From contig NZ_SZWE01000002.1 of the NCBI RefSeq assembly GCF_009669325.1, positions 248,001-312,000 on the forward strand: a stretch of 64,000 nt of DNA, in the 5' to 3' direction. Below the pieces are notes generated by a model. The model was not told the origin of the DNA, did not search any database, and worked only from the letters and a program-made list of their open reading frames with translations. Made by a program: the position numbers and the translations under genes. The DNA is from Roseovarius bejariae (lineage in GTDB: Bacteria > Pseudomonadota > Alphaproteobacteria > Rhodobacterales > Rhodobacteraceae). This document shows, in pieces, positions 43,890 through 51,907 of the stretch; positions within the stretch are counted from its first letter, which is position 1; each line of letters starts with the position of its first letter.

Positions 43890-44006
43890 GGGGATCTCCG
43901 GGTGCTGCTATACTTATGGGTATGCGGCAAGCTGCGCATGGGAACAAGGGCCTTGCGCGGGACTTTGGTATGACTGTTGTTAGGTAGGGGGGCAGGGTCG
44001 GTCGGG

Positions 44007-46499
44007 CTAGCCGCGTGGCAAGCGCAAAACGATGTTGCGGCTGCCTTTCCTGTAGCGCAGTTCGCTGTCGCCGATTGCCGTGACTTGGCCGCGGTCAAGG
44101 CGGTCGCCGACCTCGACCTTTTTGTAGCGGCCATTGGCGAGGCGCACGAGGGCGCGGCGGTTGGATGGTGTGCCATAAACGCCGATGAGATTGACCTGAC
44201 GCAGGTTGACCTGATTTTTTTCGGTCGCGGCGCGGGCGACGGTGGTGCCGGTGGGCGCAGGCGGTTGGACGCGCTGTGCGGCGCTGACCGGTTGTGCGGC
44301 GGCGCGCCTTTGGGCCTGTTTGACGATGCGGTCGAAATTTCCGGGCCGCTGATTGGGCTTGAGCGAGGCGGCGACGGCCTGTGGTGTGGCGCTGGCGAAG
44401 GGATCTTCGGTGGCCTGTGCCTCTTCGAGGGCCTGCGCGACGGCATCGGCCTGTGCGGCCCGGGCCTCGGCTTCGGCTTTGGCCTCGGCGCGGGCGCGGC
44501 TGGCGGCCTCTTGTGCGCTTTCGGGGCGCAGTTTGGGGCGCAGGGCCGCGAGTTCGGTCCGGGTGCGCCCGCCAAGGCCAAGCTGGCCGCGTTCGTTTTG
44601 TTCGGCAAGGTCGTCAGGGCGGAGCCTGGGCCGGACCCCCATCAGGCGTTGCAGTTCCTCGGGCGGTTGCGCCATGGCGATGGCGCCGGGCCGGTCGGGG
44701 AAGATGTCGGGGGTCAGGGGCGGGGCCCCGGCAAAAACCTGAACCCCGGAGGGGGTGAGCGCACCGTCGGCCGTGGCCACCACCATACCGCGATCATCCA
44801 GCGTGTAGCGTGTGCCTGCCGCGGCGGGGGAGGCGGGTGTCGGCGGGCGCGCATCCGGCGTCAGGCGGGCCATCTCGGGCAGGGCCACGGCATCGGAACT
44901 GGGCACATGGCTGTCGATCGAGGTTTGGTAGACATCATCGGATGTGCCCGCGTGCGGGGTGCGCAGGGGGCGCGGGGCGCGTTGCCAAATCCCGGTGGCG
45001 GCATAGCGGGCGCGCGCCTCGTCCGGGGTGAGTTCCGCCGGGGCGGGCTGCGACAGGCGGGATTCGGCATCGCTGCGGGGGGTGGCCTGATCGTCTGGCA
45101 GGGCGGCGAGGGTCACGCCCTCGTCCTGCTGTGCGGCGTCGGGTTGCGCGGCGTCGGGCGCGGAGGGGGGCGTGACATCGGGGGTGGCGGCGGTTTTCGT
45201 CTCGTCATCGCCGAAGAACCGCGCCAGGCCGTCATCCAGGAAGATCGAGGCCCAGGCCGCGACCGAAACAAGAAACAGCAGCAGGATCGCCGTGAGGATC
45301 AGGCCAAGGTAACGCGGCTTGCCGCCCACCGGGGCCTCTCCACGCGCGCCGAAGACGGTCATCCTGTGGGCCTCGGCGGCGTGGGCCTCGGCCGGTGAGG
45401 CGGGCTTGCCAGCCTTGGGGGCGGGAGCCTGCGATTTGTCGCGGCGCGTGCGGAAGCCGGCGGTCAGGCCCTTGCGGGGGGGCTGTGTCGTGTCCGGGGC
45501 CGCATCGGCGGCGGGCGTGCTGTCGCCGGGGCCGTCGTGCAGGCGCGCGTCGGGGTCGGGGTGCAGCGAGGCCCCGAGATCGGCGGCGGTCCCCTCGGGC
45601 AGGGCGGCATCCGGCGTTCCGGTGACCGGGGCGGCGGGTTTCGCCGGTGGCTTGCCCCCCCGTGCGGCCCCGGCAAGTTTCGGTGCGCTGGCGGGGGCTT
45701 CGGCAGCGCGGCTGGCCCGGATCGAGGTGAAGGCCGCCGGGGCTGTTTCCTCGGGCGCGGGGGCCGCGGGGGCCTCTGTGTCCGGCGCGTCTTCGGCCGC
45801 GCTATCCTTCTCGTCGGTCTCGGGGGCCTTGGTCTCGGCCTCCGGGGCGGGCGTGCTGTCCGCCTCCGTCGCAGGTTCCGGCGTGTTTTCCTCGGGCTGA
45901 TCCTCGGCCTCGGGTTCCCCCTCGATCACGGGCCCTTCCGTCACCGGCAGGCTGGCGGCGCCAAGGATGCGCACCGGCGCGTTGTCGCGGGTGAGGGATT
46001 CGCCCTCCAGCAGACTGTCGGCCTCCGATGTCTCGCCAAAGAAGGGTTCGCCCACGAAATCCCCGGTCTCGGGGATGGCGACGAAACACAGCGCGTTGAA
46101 AGCATGATCGCGGGCGAAATGTTCCGCCTCGGTCAGGGTTTCGCGGGCCACGGCGGCGACATGCACCTGCCCGGCGCCGACAGACCAGTCATAGACCAAC
46201 TCATCGAGGCTATAGGGCGTCGTGCCGTCGAGGTGGCGGCGCACCTCGTCTTGCAGGGCGTCGCCGGTGGCGGTGCCTTCCTCGAAGGAGAGGTACTTGA
46301 TCTGTTCGTTGGGAATGACGAGTTTCGTGGTCATCCCGCTGGGATCGAGCGCGCGCGCCTTTTCCCGCAGGTCGCCAAGCGCGGCGGTCAGGTCATCACT
46401 GTCAAGCGCCACCTCGCCGACAAGATGCCAGCCGGGATGCGCCCGGTGCAACAGGCCTATGCCGTCGAACGAAAGGGTAAGGGCGAAATTCGGTTTCAT
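44007..46499 (-). CDS. Large membrane-anchored roseobacter protein with GspL/PilM-like N-end and GspC/PilP-like C-end
   Basis: An 830-residue protein often labelled a translation initiation factor by mistake in relatives. Residues 1 to about 165 (SFDGIGLLHRAHPGWHLV, then EQIKYLSFEEG and LDELVYDWSVGAG) resemble the cytoplasmic actin-like domain of GspL/PilM. A Pro/Ala/Glu-rich stretch follows, then one transmembrane helix near residues 397-420 (YLGLILTAILLLFLVSVAAW), a long Pro/Ala-rich region with RPRLRP and PKLRPE repeats and an Ala/Glu coiled coil, and a C-terminal beta domain near 765-830 (VNLIGVYGTPSNRRALVRL) like the GspC/PilP region. No other secretion genes are nearby. The similarities are by eye. 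The start could be ATG 46499 or GTG 46505. Confidence 0.55.
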   Translation of the reverse strand: MKPNFALTLSFDGIGLLHRAHPGWHLVGEVALDSDDLTAALGDLREKARALDPSGMTTKLVIPNEQIKYLSFEEGTATGDALQDEVRRHLDGTTPYSLDELVYDWSVGAGQVHVAAVARETLTEAEHFARDHAFNALCFVAIPETGDFVGEPFFGETSEADSLLEGESLTRDNAPVRILGAASLPVTEGPVIEGEPEAEDQPEENTPEPATEADSTPAPEAETKAPETDEKDSAAEDAPDTEAPAAPAPEETAPAAFTSIRASRAAEAPASAPKLAGAARGGKPPAKPAAPVTGTPDAALPEGTAADLGASLHPDPDARLHDGPGDSTPAADAAPDTTQPPRKGLTAGFRTRRDKSQAPAPKAGKPASPAEAHAAEAHRMTVFGARGEAPVGGKPRYLGLILTAILLLFLVSVAAWASIFLDDGLARFFGDDETKTAATPDVTPPSAPDAAQPDAAQQDEGVTLAALPDDQATPRSDAESRLSQPAPAELTPDEARARYAATGIWQRAPRPLRTPHAGTSDDVYQTSIDSHVPSSDAVALPEMARLTPDARPPTPASPAAAGTRYTLDDRGMVVATADGALTPSGVQVFAGAPPLTPDIFPDRPGAIAMAQPPEELQRLMGVRPRLRPDDLAEQNERGQLGLGGRTRTELAALRPKLRPESAQEAASRARAEAKAEAEARAAQADAVAQALEEAQATEDPFASATPQAVAASLKPNQRPGNFDRIVKQAQRRAAAQPVSAAQRVQPPAPTGTTVARAATEKNQVNLRQVNLIGVYGTPSNRRALVRLANGRYKKVEVGDRLDRGQVTAIGDSELRYRKGSRNIVLRLPRG

Positions 46500-46754
46500 A
46501 AACACCGCTTTAACATCGGTCCTGACAGAGCGGGAGTCACATCCCGCAGGGTTTGGATTTTACAGCAGCTTGCCGCCGAGGCAAAGGGTGGAAGCGAGCG
46601 AGACCAAGATGCAAAACTGTCACCCTCGTAGGGTGCGCAAGGGCTGACGCGCATTTATTGCCAGTCTTGCCCCGCGCCACCCTGCCGCCGGATCATCCGC
46701 ATATCGGGGTGGTCGAAGAGCACATCGCCAAGCTGGCCTGACCAAACCCCAAAC

Positions 46755-46782
46755 CGTACAAAACGCACGTCCGTTTTGTACG
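46755..46782. repeat. CGTAC palindrome 4
   Basis: Perfect 11-base inverted repeat CGTACAAAACG (46755-46765) and CGTTTTGTACG (46772-46782) with a six-base spacer. Same motif as in the clusters at 5259-5294, 27872-27902 and 41887-41972. Confidence 0.7.
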
Positions 46783-46904
46783 CTTCCCCACCGTGCGCCC
46801 TCTTAATCCGCACCGCGCGCCGCCCCGGCACCGAGGTGATGCCGACGTTATACCGGCGCGCTACAGCCCGCCCGAAATCGCGCCTCGCCCTTGTTAACAA
46901 AGCA

Positions 46905-46935
46905 AAACGGGCCCCGAATCGCTCGGGGCCCGTTT
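46905..46935 (-). terminator. Rho-independent terminator of metY
   Basis: Perfect 13-bp stem AAACGGGCCCCGA (46905-46917) / TCGGGGCCCGTTT (46923-46935) with loop ATCGC, 25 bases after the metY stop. On the minus strand the stem is followed by a short U-run. Confidence 0.88.
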
Positions 46936-46959
46936 GTCATTCACAACCTGTTAACTTGC

Positions 46960-48240
46960 TTAGGCCGTGGCCTTCGCCAAAGCCTGTTCCAGATCGGCGA
47001 TGATGTCGTCGGCGTCCTCGATGCCGATGGAAATCCGCACCACGTTGGGCGCGGCCCCGGCGGCGATCTGTTGCTCTTCGCTCAGCTGCCTGTGGGTGGT
47101 CGAGGCCGAGTGGATAATGAGCGACCGGGTGTCGCCCAAGTTGGCCACGTGGCTAAACAGCTCAAGGCTATCCACCAGTTTCACGCAGGCGTCATAGCCG
47201 CCTTTCAGCGCCACGGTGAACAGCCCGCCCGCGCCCTTGGGGCATATGCGTTCGACCCGGTCGTGATAGGGTGAGGAGGGCAGGCCCGCATAGGTAACCC
47301 CTTCTACCGCCTCGTGTTTTTCCAGCCATCCGGCGACCTTTTCGGCGTTCTCGACGTGTTTCTGCATCCGCAAGGACAGGGTTTCGATCCCCATCAGCGT
47401 GTAATGCGCCGCCTGCGGGTTGAGGGTCATGCCGAGGTCGCGCAGGCCCACGGCGATGCCGTGGAAGGTAAAGGCCAGCGGGCCGAAGGTCTCGTGGAAC
47501 TTGAGGCCGTGGTAGGCGGGTTCCGGTTCGCTGAGCGAGGGGAACTTGCCCGAGGCGGACCAGTCGAAATTGCCCGAATCCACCACGCAGCCGCCGGTGA
47601 CGGTGCCGTTGCCGGTCAGGAACTTGGTCATGGAGTGCACGACCAGCGTCGCGCCATGTTCGATGGGGCGGCACAGGTAGGGCGTGGCCGAGGTGTTATC
47701 GACGATCAGCGGCAGGCCCGCCTTGTCGGCAATGGCCGAAATCGCATCAAGATCAGTGATATAGCCGCCCGGGTTGGCGATGGATTCGCAGAACACCGCG
47801 CGGGTATCCTCGTTAATCGCCGCCTCCACGGCGTCGAGATCGTCGAAGTCCACGAATGTCGCCGACCAGCCGAAGCGCTTGATAGTTTGGCTGAATTGCG
47901 TGATCGAGCCGCCGTAAAGCCGGGTGGAGACCACCACGTTCAGGCCCGGACCCATCAGCGGGAACAGCGCCATGATCTGCGCCGCGTGCCCCGAGGAGCA
48001 GCAGACCGCCCCGGCACCGCCCTCAAGCGTCGCCACACGCTCTTGCAGCGAGGCGACGGTGGGGTTGGTGAGACGCGAATAGATATAGCCCACTTCCTGA
48101 AGGTTGAAGAGCGCCGCCGCGTGTTCGGCATCGCGGAAGACATAGGCCGTGGTCTGGTAGATCGGCACCTGACGCGCGCCGGTGGCCGGATCGGGGCGGG
48201 CGCCCGCGTGGATTTGCAGGGTGTCGAAGCCGTGTGCCAT
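46960..48240 (-). CDS. metY: O-acetylhomoserine aminocarboxypropyltransferase
   Basis: A 426-residue PLP enzyme of the gamma-family (Cys/Met metabolism) that makes homocysteine from O-acetylhomoserine and sulphide. The N-terminus has FDTLQIHAGARPDPATGARQ and YIYSRLTNPTVASLQERVA; the PLP lysine is in VVHSMTKFLTGNG near residue 205. The length and the YGGSITQFSQTIKRFGW segment fit MetY rather than cystathionine synthases. GAGAGGACC precedes the ATG. It is a single-gene unit with a strong terminator; a SAM-responsive leader is not visible in the 90 bases upstream. Confidence 0.95.
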   Translation of the reverse strand: MAHGFDTLQIHAGARPDPATGARQVPIYQTTAYVFRDAEHAAALFNLQEVGYIYSRLTNPTVASLQERVATLEGGAGAVCCSSGHAAQIMALFPLMGPGLNVVVSTRLYGGSITQFSQTIKRFGWSATFVDFDDLDAVEAAINEDTRAVFCESIANPGGYITDLDAISAIADKAGLPLIVDNTSATPYLCRPIEHGATLVVHSMTKFLTGNGTVTGGCVVDSGNFDWSASGKFPSLSEPEPAYHGLKFHETFGPLAFTFHGIAVGLRDLGMTLNPQAAHYTLMGIETLSLRMQKHVENAEKVAGWLEKHEAVEGVTYAGLPSSPYHDRVERICPKGAGGLFTVALKGGYDACVKLVDSLELFSHVANLGDTRSLIIHSASTTHRQLSEEQQIAAGAAPNVVRISIGIEDADDIIADLEQALAKATA

Positions 48241-48332
48241 TCGGTTGGTCCTCTCTGTCGGAATTGCTTGCCAAATGGTTTAGGGCATTGGAGGGTGCGT
48301 CACAACTGTGCAGCTTTGGGCAAGGAGGCGAT

Positions 48333-48746
48333 ATGGCCTATCCCTTTCATCTGGCGATCAATGTTCGCGATCTGGACGACTCCCGAGAATTTTATTCCGG
48401 CCTCATGGGGGCGGTCGAGGGACGATCGACCGATTCATGGGTGGATTTCGATTTTTTCGGTCATCAGTTGAGCCTGCATCTGGGGGAGCCTTTTGCCACG
48501 CAGGCCACCGGCAAGGTGGGTGAACATATGGTGCCGATGCCGCATTTCGGGGTCGTCCTGCCCTTGGATGTCTGGCGCGGGGTGGCCGAGCGGCTGGAGG
48601 CGGCGGGTGTCGATTTCATCATCCCGCCCTCGGTGCGTTTCGAGGGCGAGCCGGGGGAGCAATGGACGATGTTCTTTCGCGATCCGTCGGGGAACCCTGT
48701 CGAGGTGAAGGGATTTGCCGAGATGTCGGGCGTGTTCGACAGCTGA
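48333..48746 (+). CDS. VOC-family (glyoxalase-like) protein
   Basis: A 137-residue protein of two beta-alpha-beta-beta-beta modules: HLAINVRDLDDSREFYSGL at the start and MPHFGVVLPLDVWRGVAERL in the middle, with FRDPSGNPVEVKGF carrying the conserved C-terminal Glu. Metal ligands of the fold (His near residue 6, His in PHFGV and the Glu) are present. Members include glyoxalases, dioxygenases and resistance proteins; no substrate can be given. AAGGAGG is seven bases before the ATG at 48333, which overrules longer frames. It is divergent from metY. Confidence 0.9.
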   Translation: MAYPFHLAINVRDLDDSREFYSGLMGAVEGRSTDSWVDFDFFGHQLSLHLGEPFATQATGKVGEHMVPMPHFGVVLPLDVWRGVAERLEAAGVDFIIPPSVRFEGEPGEQWTMFFRDPSGNPVEVKGFAEMSGVFDS

Positions 48747-48749
48747 TCG

Positions 48750-49142
48750 TCAGTCGCGGTTCGAAAAACGGCCCCCGAGGGCGGGGGCGGTGCCGGTGAA
48801 AAGGTAAAACAGGCTTTCCAGAATCCGGCGCAGCAGGGGTTTGGGCCGCGAGGGCATGTCATCCTGTTGTGTCGTGTCGAACGGGAGCGGGTCCAGCAGT
48901 TCGACCGTTTCCGTATCGAGGGCGTCGAGAAACTTCGCCGCCTCATCTGCGCGGGCGGTTTCCACCATGACCGGCACGCCGCCGAGTGCGACCGAGAGGT
49001 ATTGCACGTTCGACAGTGTGTGAAACCCCGGCACGAAAACCCTGAACCCGGCCCCTTCGAGGGCGGTCACGAGGAGCATGGCCTCGGCCGGGGCGTAGAC
49101 CTGCGCGATGCGGGTGAGGCCGGGGACCTTCGTAAGCGGCAT
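48750..49142 (-). CDS. DUF2007-like putative signal-transducing protein
   Basis: A 130-residue protein. The N-terminal about 85 residues (RIAQVYAPAEAMLLVTALEG, then GVPVMVETARADEAAKFLD) have the small alpha/beta fold and order of DUF2007, a GlnB-like domain of unknown role. The C-terminal part is basic and hydrophobic (PKPLLRRILESLFYLFTG) and may be an amphipathic or membrane-contacting helix. Its start overlaps the end of the GT-A-like gene by one base, so both are cotranscribed. Only four bases separate its stop from the convergent VOC gene. Confidence 0.75.
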   Translation of the reverse strand: MPLTKVPGLTRIAQVYAPAEAMLLVTALEGAGFRVFVPGFHTLSNVQYLSVALGGVPVMVETARADEAAKFLDALDTETVELLDPLPFDTTQQDDMPSRPKPLLRRILESLFYLFTGTAPALGGRFSNRD

Positions 49143-50155
49143 CAGCGCATCCAGTAGCCGTTGCGGCGGATGCGGTTGCGGATCGCCTGTTCCTTGCGGG
49201 GCAGGTCATCGCGATCGAAGAGGTCGCGCACCTTCTGACCGCGGCCATGGTAGATCATGAACTTGATGGCGTCGTGGTTCTTGAGCACCTTCTTGACCGG
49301 GTTGGGGGCGGTGACGCGCTCCAATACCTCGACCGTGTGGTCGTTTTCCCTCGCATAGAGCAGGGGCAGGAAGCGGTAGTGGCAGGTCACATCGCCGTCG
49401 AGGTAGCCATCGGGCAGGCATCCGTAGCCGCCGCCGAAACTGTGGATCACCAAGGGCAGGGCCACCTGATCGAGCCATGGATCGAGTGATTGGCAAACCA
49501 GTTCGGGCGGCGCGTCGTCGCGGATGGCAAGGGCATAGTCGAGAAACCGCTGCCCGAAGGCGCGGGGGCATTCGTAGTAGAAGAACCCGGCGTTGAAATA
49601 GAGGTAACGGCGCCAGAATTCATCGGGGTAGGAGGTGTCGAGGGAGCTTTCGAAGTCGAGCCCGAACTTGTCATAAAGCGATTTCCACGTGGCGCTGTAG
49701 CCGGGGCCGTAGAGTTGGATTTCGGGCCATGTGTTTTCGCGTTTCATCGAGGCTTGGGGCCGTGAGAAATCGAAGGGAACGGTGGAGATGTCGCCCGTGA
49801 TCAGCGTATCGGTGTCGAAGAACACGAATGGCTCGCCTTCGGGCATGGCCAACAGGGCTTCGATCTTGTTGCCGTTGGGATAGCCGGAGCCGAAGTGACG
49901 GGATTCGAAAGGGATGATCTCGGCGCCGAGGTCTTCGAGGAGGGCGCGGGTTTGCCCGCCGCGCATGCTTGGGTCCTTGTTCCAGAGCGGGCCGTTTTGC
50001 GGTTCGGCCACGATCAGGCGCCCTTTGAAGCCGGGGCTCATTTCGCGCAGGGAGGCGGCGAAGATCACGGCCTCGTATTGCAGGCGGCCGCCTTGGCCGA
50101 CGATGACGATGTTGAATGGCTGTTGAGGCTTTGCCTGTTTCGCCTTTTTGGCCAT
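49142..50155 (-). CDS. GT-A-fold glycosyltransferase-like protein, clade-specific
   Basis: A 337-residue protein. After a Lys-rich start (MAKKAKQAKPQQ) it has NIVIVGQGGRLQYEAVIFAA and the DxD-type motif VFFDTDTLITGD near residue 113-124, which in GT-A enzymes binds the nucleotide sugar through a metal. The rest (GYGCLPDGYLDGDVTCHYRF, later YHGRGQKVRDLF) is not known to me outside this bacterial group. A nucleotide-diphospho-sugar transferase is a reasonable guess, but the target is unknown. The ATG at 50155 follows GAGGGTGAGC. It forms an operon with the DUF2007 gene and is divergent from satD. Confidence 0.6.
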   Translation of the reverse strand: MAKKAKQAKPQQPFNIVIVGQGGRLQYEAVIFAASLREMSPGFKGRLIVAEPQNGPLWNKDPSMRGGQTRALLEDLGAEIIPFESRHFGSGYPNGNKIEALLAMPEGEPFVFFDTDTLITGDISTVPFDFSRPQASMKRENTWPEIQLYGPGYSATWKSLYDKFGLDFESSLDTSYPDEFWRRYLYFNAGFFYYECPRAFGQRFLDYALAIRDDAPPELVCQSLDPWLDQVALPLVIHSFGGGYGCLPDGYLDGDVTCHYRFLPLLYARENDHTVEVLERVTAPNPVKKVLKNHDAIKFMIYHGRGQKVRDLFDRDDLPRKEQAIRNRIRRNGYWMR

Positions 50156-50254
50156 GCTCACCCTCTGACCCTCGTTATATTTGCGGGCAGTATAGGGGGG
50201 ATGCGGCACGGGCAGAAGGGGAGAGTTTCGGTGAATTTCGCCTGATTCAGATGT

Positions 50255-50305
50255 GCAAGTTGTTTTGCTTGCTTTTTGTCCATGCAAGTGGTTATACTTG
50301 CGGGT
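50255..50305 (+). promoter_or_regulatory. satD promoter with two tandem palindromes
   Basis: Palindrome 1 is GCAAG...CTTGC at 50255-50272, palindrome 2 is GCAAGT...ACTTGC at 50284-50301, 29 bases centre to centre. A sigma-70-like pair, TTGCTT (50269-50274) and TATACT (50293-50298) with an 18-base spacer, is overlapped by both sites. Predicted transcription starts at about 50305, right at the ATG at 50306. Confidence 0.6.
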
Positions 50306-50911
50306 ATGTTCGTGGTTCTGACAGGCGATATCGTGGCCTCCTCCGATTTGGATGTCGAGGCGCTTGAGGCGACGCTGGATGGCATTGCCGGCGCGGCGAA
50401 GGGCGTTGGCGGTTGGCCGGGTGTGTCCCAATGGGGCTTTGCCCGGCGCGGCGGCGATGCCTGGCAGTTGGCCTTTGACGCGCCTGCGCTGGGCCTGCGG
50501 GCGGCGCTTTTCATCAATGCCACGATCCGGCGGCTGGACAAGGCGCGAATGACGCGGATTGCGATGGCCGTGGGCGCAGGGCAGATGCCGGGCAATGATC
50601 CGAACGCGGCCCACGGGGCGGGGTTCACCGCCTCGGGGCGGTTGCTGGAGGCGTTGCCTGCGGGCCGTTACCTTGATGATGCGGCGGGCGGCGCGGCGGC
50701 GGCCGTGGCGCGGCTGGCCGATCACATCGCGCAGGGATGGACCCCTGCCCAGGCCCGCGCCTTGACCGAGCAATTGCCCCCCGGGGCCGGCACCCGGGCC
50801 GAGGCTGCCGCGCGGTTGGGGATCAGCCGGCAAGCGGTGGATCAGGCCCTATGGGCCGCCGGGTTCCCGGCCATCGAAGCGGCCCTTGCGGCCTTGGAGG
50901 ATGACAAGTGA
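50306..50911 (+). CDS. SatD-like protein with C-terminal helix-turn-helix
   Basis: A 201-residue protein. The N-terminus MFVVLTGDIVASSDL is the hallmark of the SatD family; the C-terminal part (TRAEAAARLGISRQAVDQAL, about residues 165-184) is a helix-turn-helix, suggesting a DNA-binding regulator. The start at 50306 is chosen because MFVVLTGDIV is the family start and because the -10 box ends seven bases earlier, so the transcript is probably leaderless; ATG 50282 would add eight residues. It is paired with a DUF3307 membrane gene downstream, the usual partner of SatD. The palindromes over the promoter are likely autoregulatory. Confidence 0.85.
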   Translation: MFVVLTGDIVASSDLDVEALEATLDGIAGAAKGVGGWPGVSQWGFARRGGDAWQLAFDAPALGLRAALFINATIRRLDKARMTRIAMAVGAGQMPGNDPNAAHGAGFTASGRLLEALPAGRYLDDAAGGAAAAVARLADHIAQGWTPAQARALTEQLPPGAGTRAEAAARLGISRQAVDQALWAAGFPAIEAALAALEDDK

Positions 50912-50942
50912 AACTGCTTTCTTTCGTGCGAGGCAAGTCAAT

Positions 50943-51668
50943 ATGGTTGCGGTGACCTCCGGGATGAGCGCCGGTTTCGTTGCGCTTCTTCTGGCGCATG
51001 TGCTGGCAGATTTTGTGTTTCAAACCAAGGGGATGGTCGAAAATAAGCGGCATCCCGGTGTCTTTGCCCTGCATATCGGTATCGTTTTTGGCCTGAGCCT
51101 TGTGGCGCTGGGCGGGGTGTGGCCGGTGGCCGGGGCGGTGGCGCTGGCGCATCTGGGGATCGACGGGATCAAGACCTATGGGGTTCCCGCGCGATGGCAG
51201 GCAACTTTCACCGCGTTCATGCTGGATCAACTGGCGCATCTGATGAGCCTCGTGGCCGCGGTTGCGATTTGGCCCGAGGCCCTTTCAACCGGGTTTTGGG
51301 CGCCGTGGCTGACCCTGTTGGTCGGGCCTGCGGTGGTGATCTCGGGGCTGATCCTGACGGTCATTGCAGGGGGCTATGCCGTGGGGTTGATCACCGCGCC
51401 CTATGCACGGGCTTTCAAGGCGCAGGGCCTTGAAAACGCGGGGCAGATGATCGGGCGGCTGGAACGGGCGGTGATTTTCCTGCTGATCGCCATAGGCCAG
51501 CCTGCGGGGATCGGGTTTCTGATCGCGGCCAAGTCGCTGTTGCGGTTCGAGGCCACCAAGGAGCAGAAGGCCAGCGAATACGTGATTATCGGCACGCTGA
51601 CATCCTTTGGCTGGGCCTTGGGCATGAGCACGGCGACACTGGCCCTGCTGGCCATGGTGGCGGGGTAA
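50943..51668 (+). CDS. DUF3307-family membrane protein
   Basis: A protein of 241 residues from the chosen start with about six helices. FVALLLAHVLADFVFQTKGMVENKR is the DUF3307 N-terminal signature, followed by ALAHLGIDGIKTY; the C-terminal half (KSLLRFEATKEQKASEYVIIGTLTSFGWAL) is also typical. The family is an unstudied inner-membrane partner of SatD. The ATG at 50943 has GAGG ten bases upstream; ATG 50901 inside the end of satD or ATG 50964 are alternatives. It is the second gene of the satD operon. Confidence 0.82.
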   Translation: MVAVTSGMSAGFVALLLAHVLADFVFQTKGMVENKRHPGVFALHIGIVFGLSLVALGGVWPVAGAVALAHLGIDGIKTYGVPARWQATFTAFMLDQLAHLMSLVAAVAIWPEALSTGFWAPWLTLLVGPAVVISGLILTVIAGGYAVGLITAPYARAFKAQGLENAGQMIGRLERAVIFLLIAIGQPAGIGFLIAAKSLLRFEATKEQKASEYVIIGTLTSFGWALGMSTATLALLAMVAG

Positions 51669-51693
51669 CGTCCAGATTTTCCGGGAGGGAAAG

Positions 51694-51777
51694 TGGTGGG
51701 CGACCTAGGAATCGAACCTAGCGTGCGTCTCCGCGAGGGAGTTACAGTCCCCTGCCACACCTTGCGGCCTGTCGCCC
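51694..51777 (-). tRNA. tRNA-Tyr (GTA)
   Basis: An 84-base tRNA with encoded CCA. The acceptor arm pairs GGGCGAC with GTCGCCC, the anticodon loop contains CTGTAAC (anticodon GTA), a long variable arm (type II) follows, and the T arm has GGTTCGATTCC. It sits between the DUF3307 and rlmB genes on the opposite strand. Confidence 0.97.
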
Positions 51778-51907
51778 ACTTTCCAAGGGCCATAGCCCGT
51801 GGCGTGGGGGCGTATGTAGGGATCGTGCCGGGGGGCGTCAAGACGAAAATGCCTTGCAGCGGGAGGCAGAGGCGCGCATTGTCGCCCTTCGGTTCAAGAG
51901 GTGTCAG

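Larger units (their letters stand above)
46500..46959. other. Intergenic region with palindrome and metY terminator
   Basis: About 460 bases. It holds a perfect CGTAC-type palindrome (46755-46782), a GTTAAC near 46893, and the strong metY terminator (46905-46935). A minus-strand reading frame at about 46655-46900 begins at a TTG and spans the palindrome; it lacks a ribosome binding site and family features. The part next to the GspL-like gene should carry its promoter. Confidence 0.45.

Noticed and set aside
44007..46499. Translation initiation factor IF-2
   Set aside because: There is no GTPase domain; the name probably arose from the Ala/Pro/Glu-rich low-complexity region.
46655..46900. 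An 81-codon minus-strand frame between the GspL-like gene and metY
   Set aside because: It begins at a TTG inside a GTTAAC, has no ribosome binding site, spans a perfect intergenic palindrome, and shows no family resemblance. It cannot be excluded fully.
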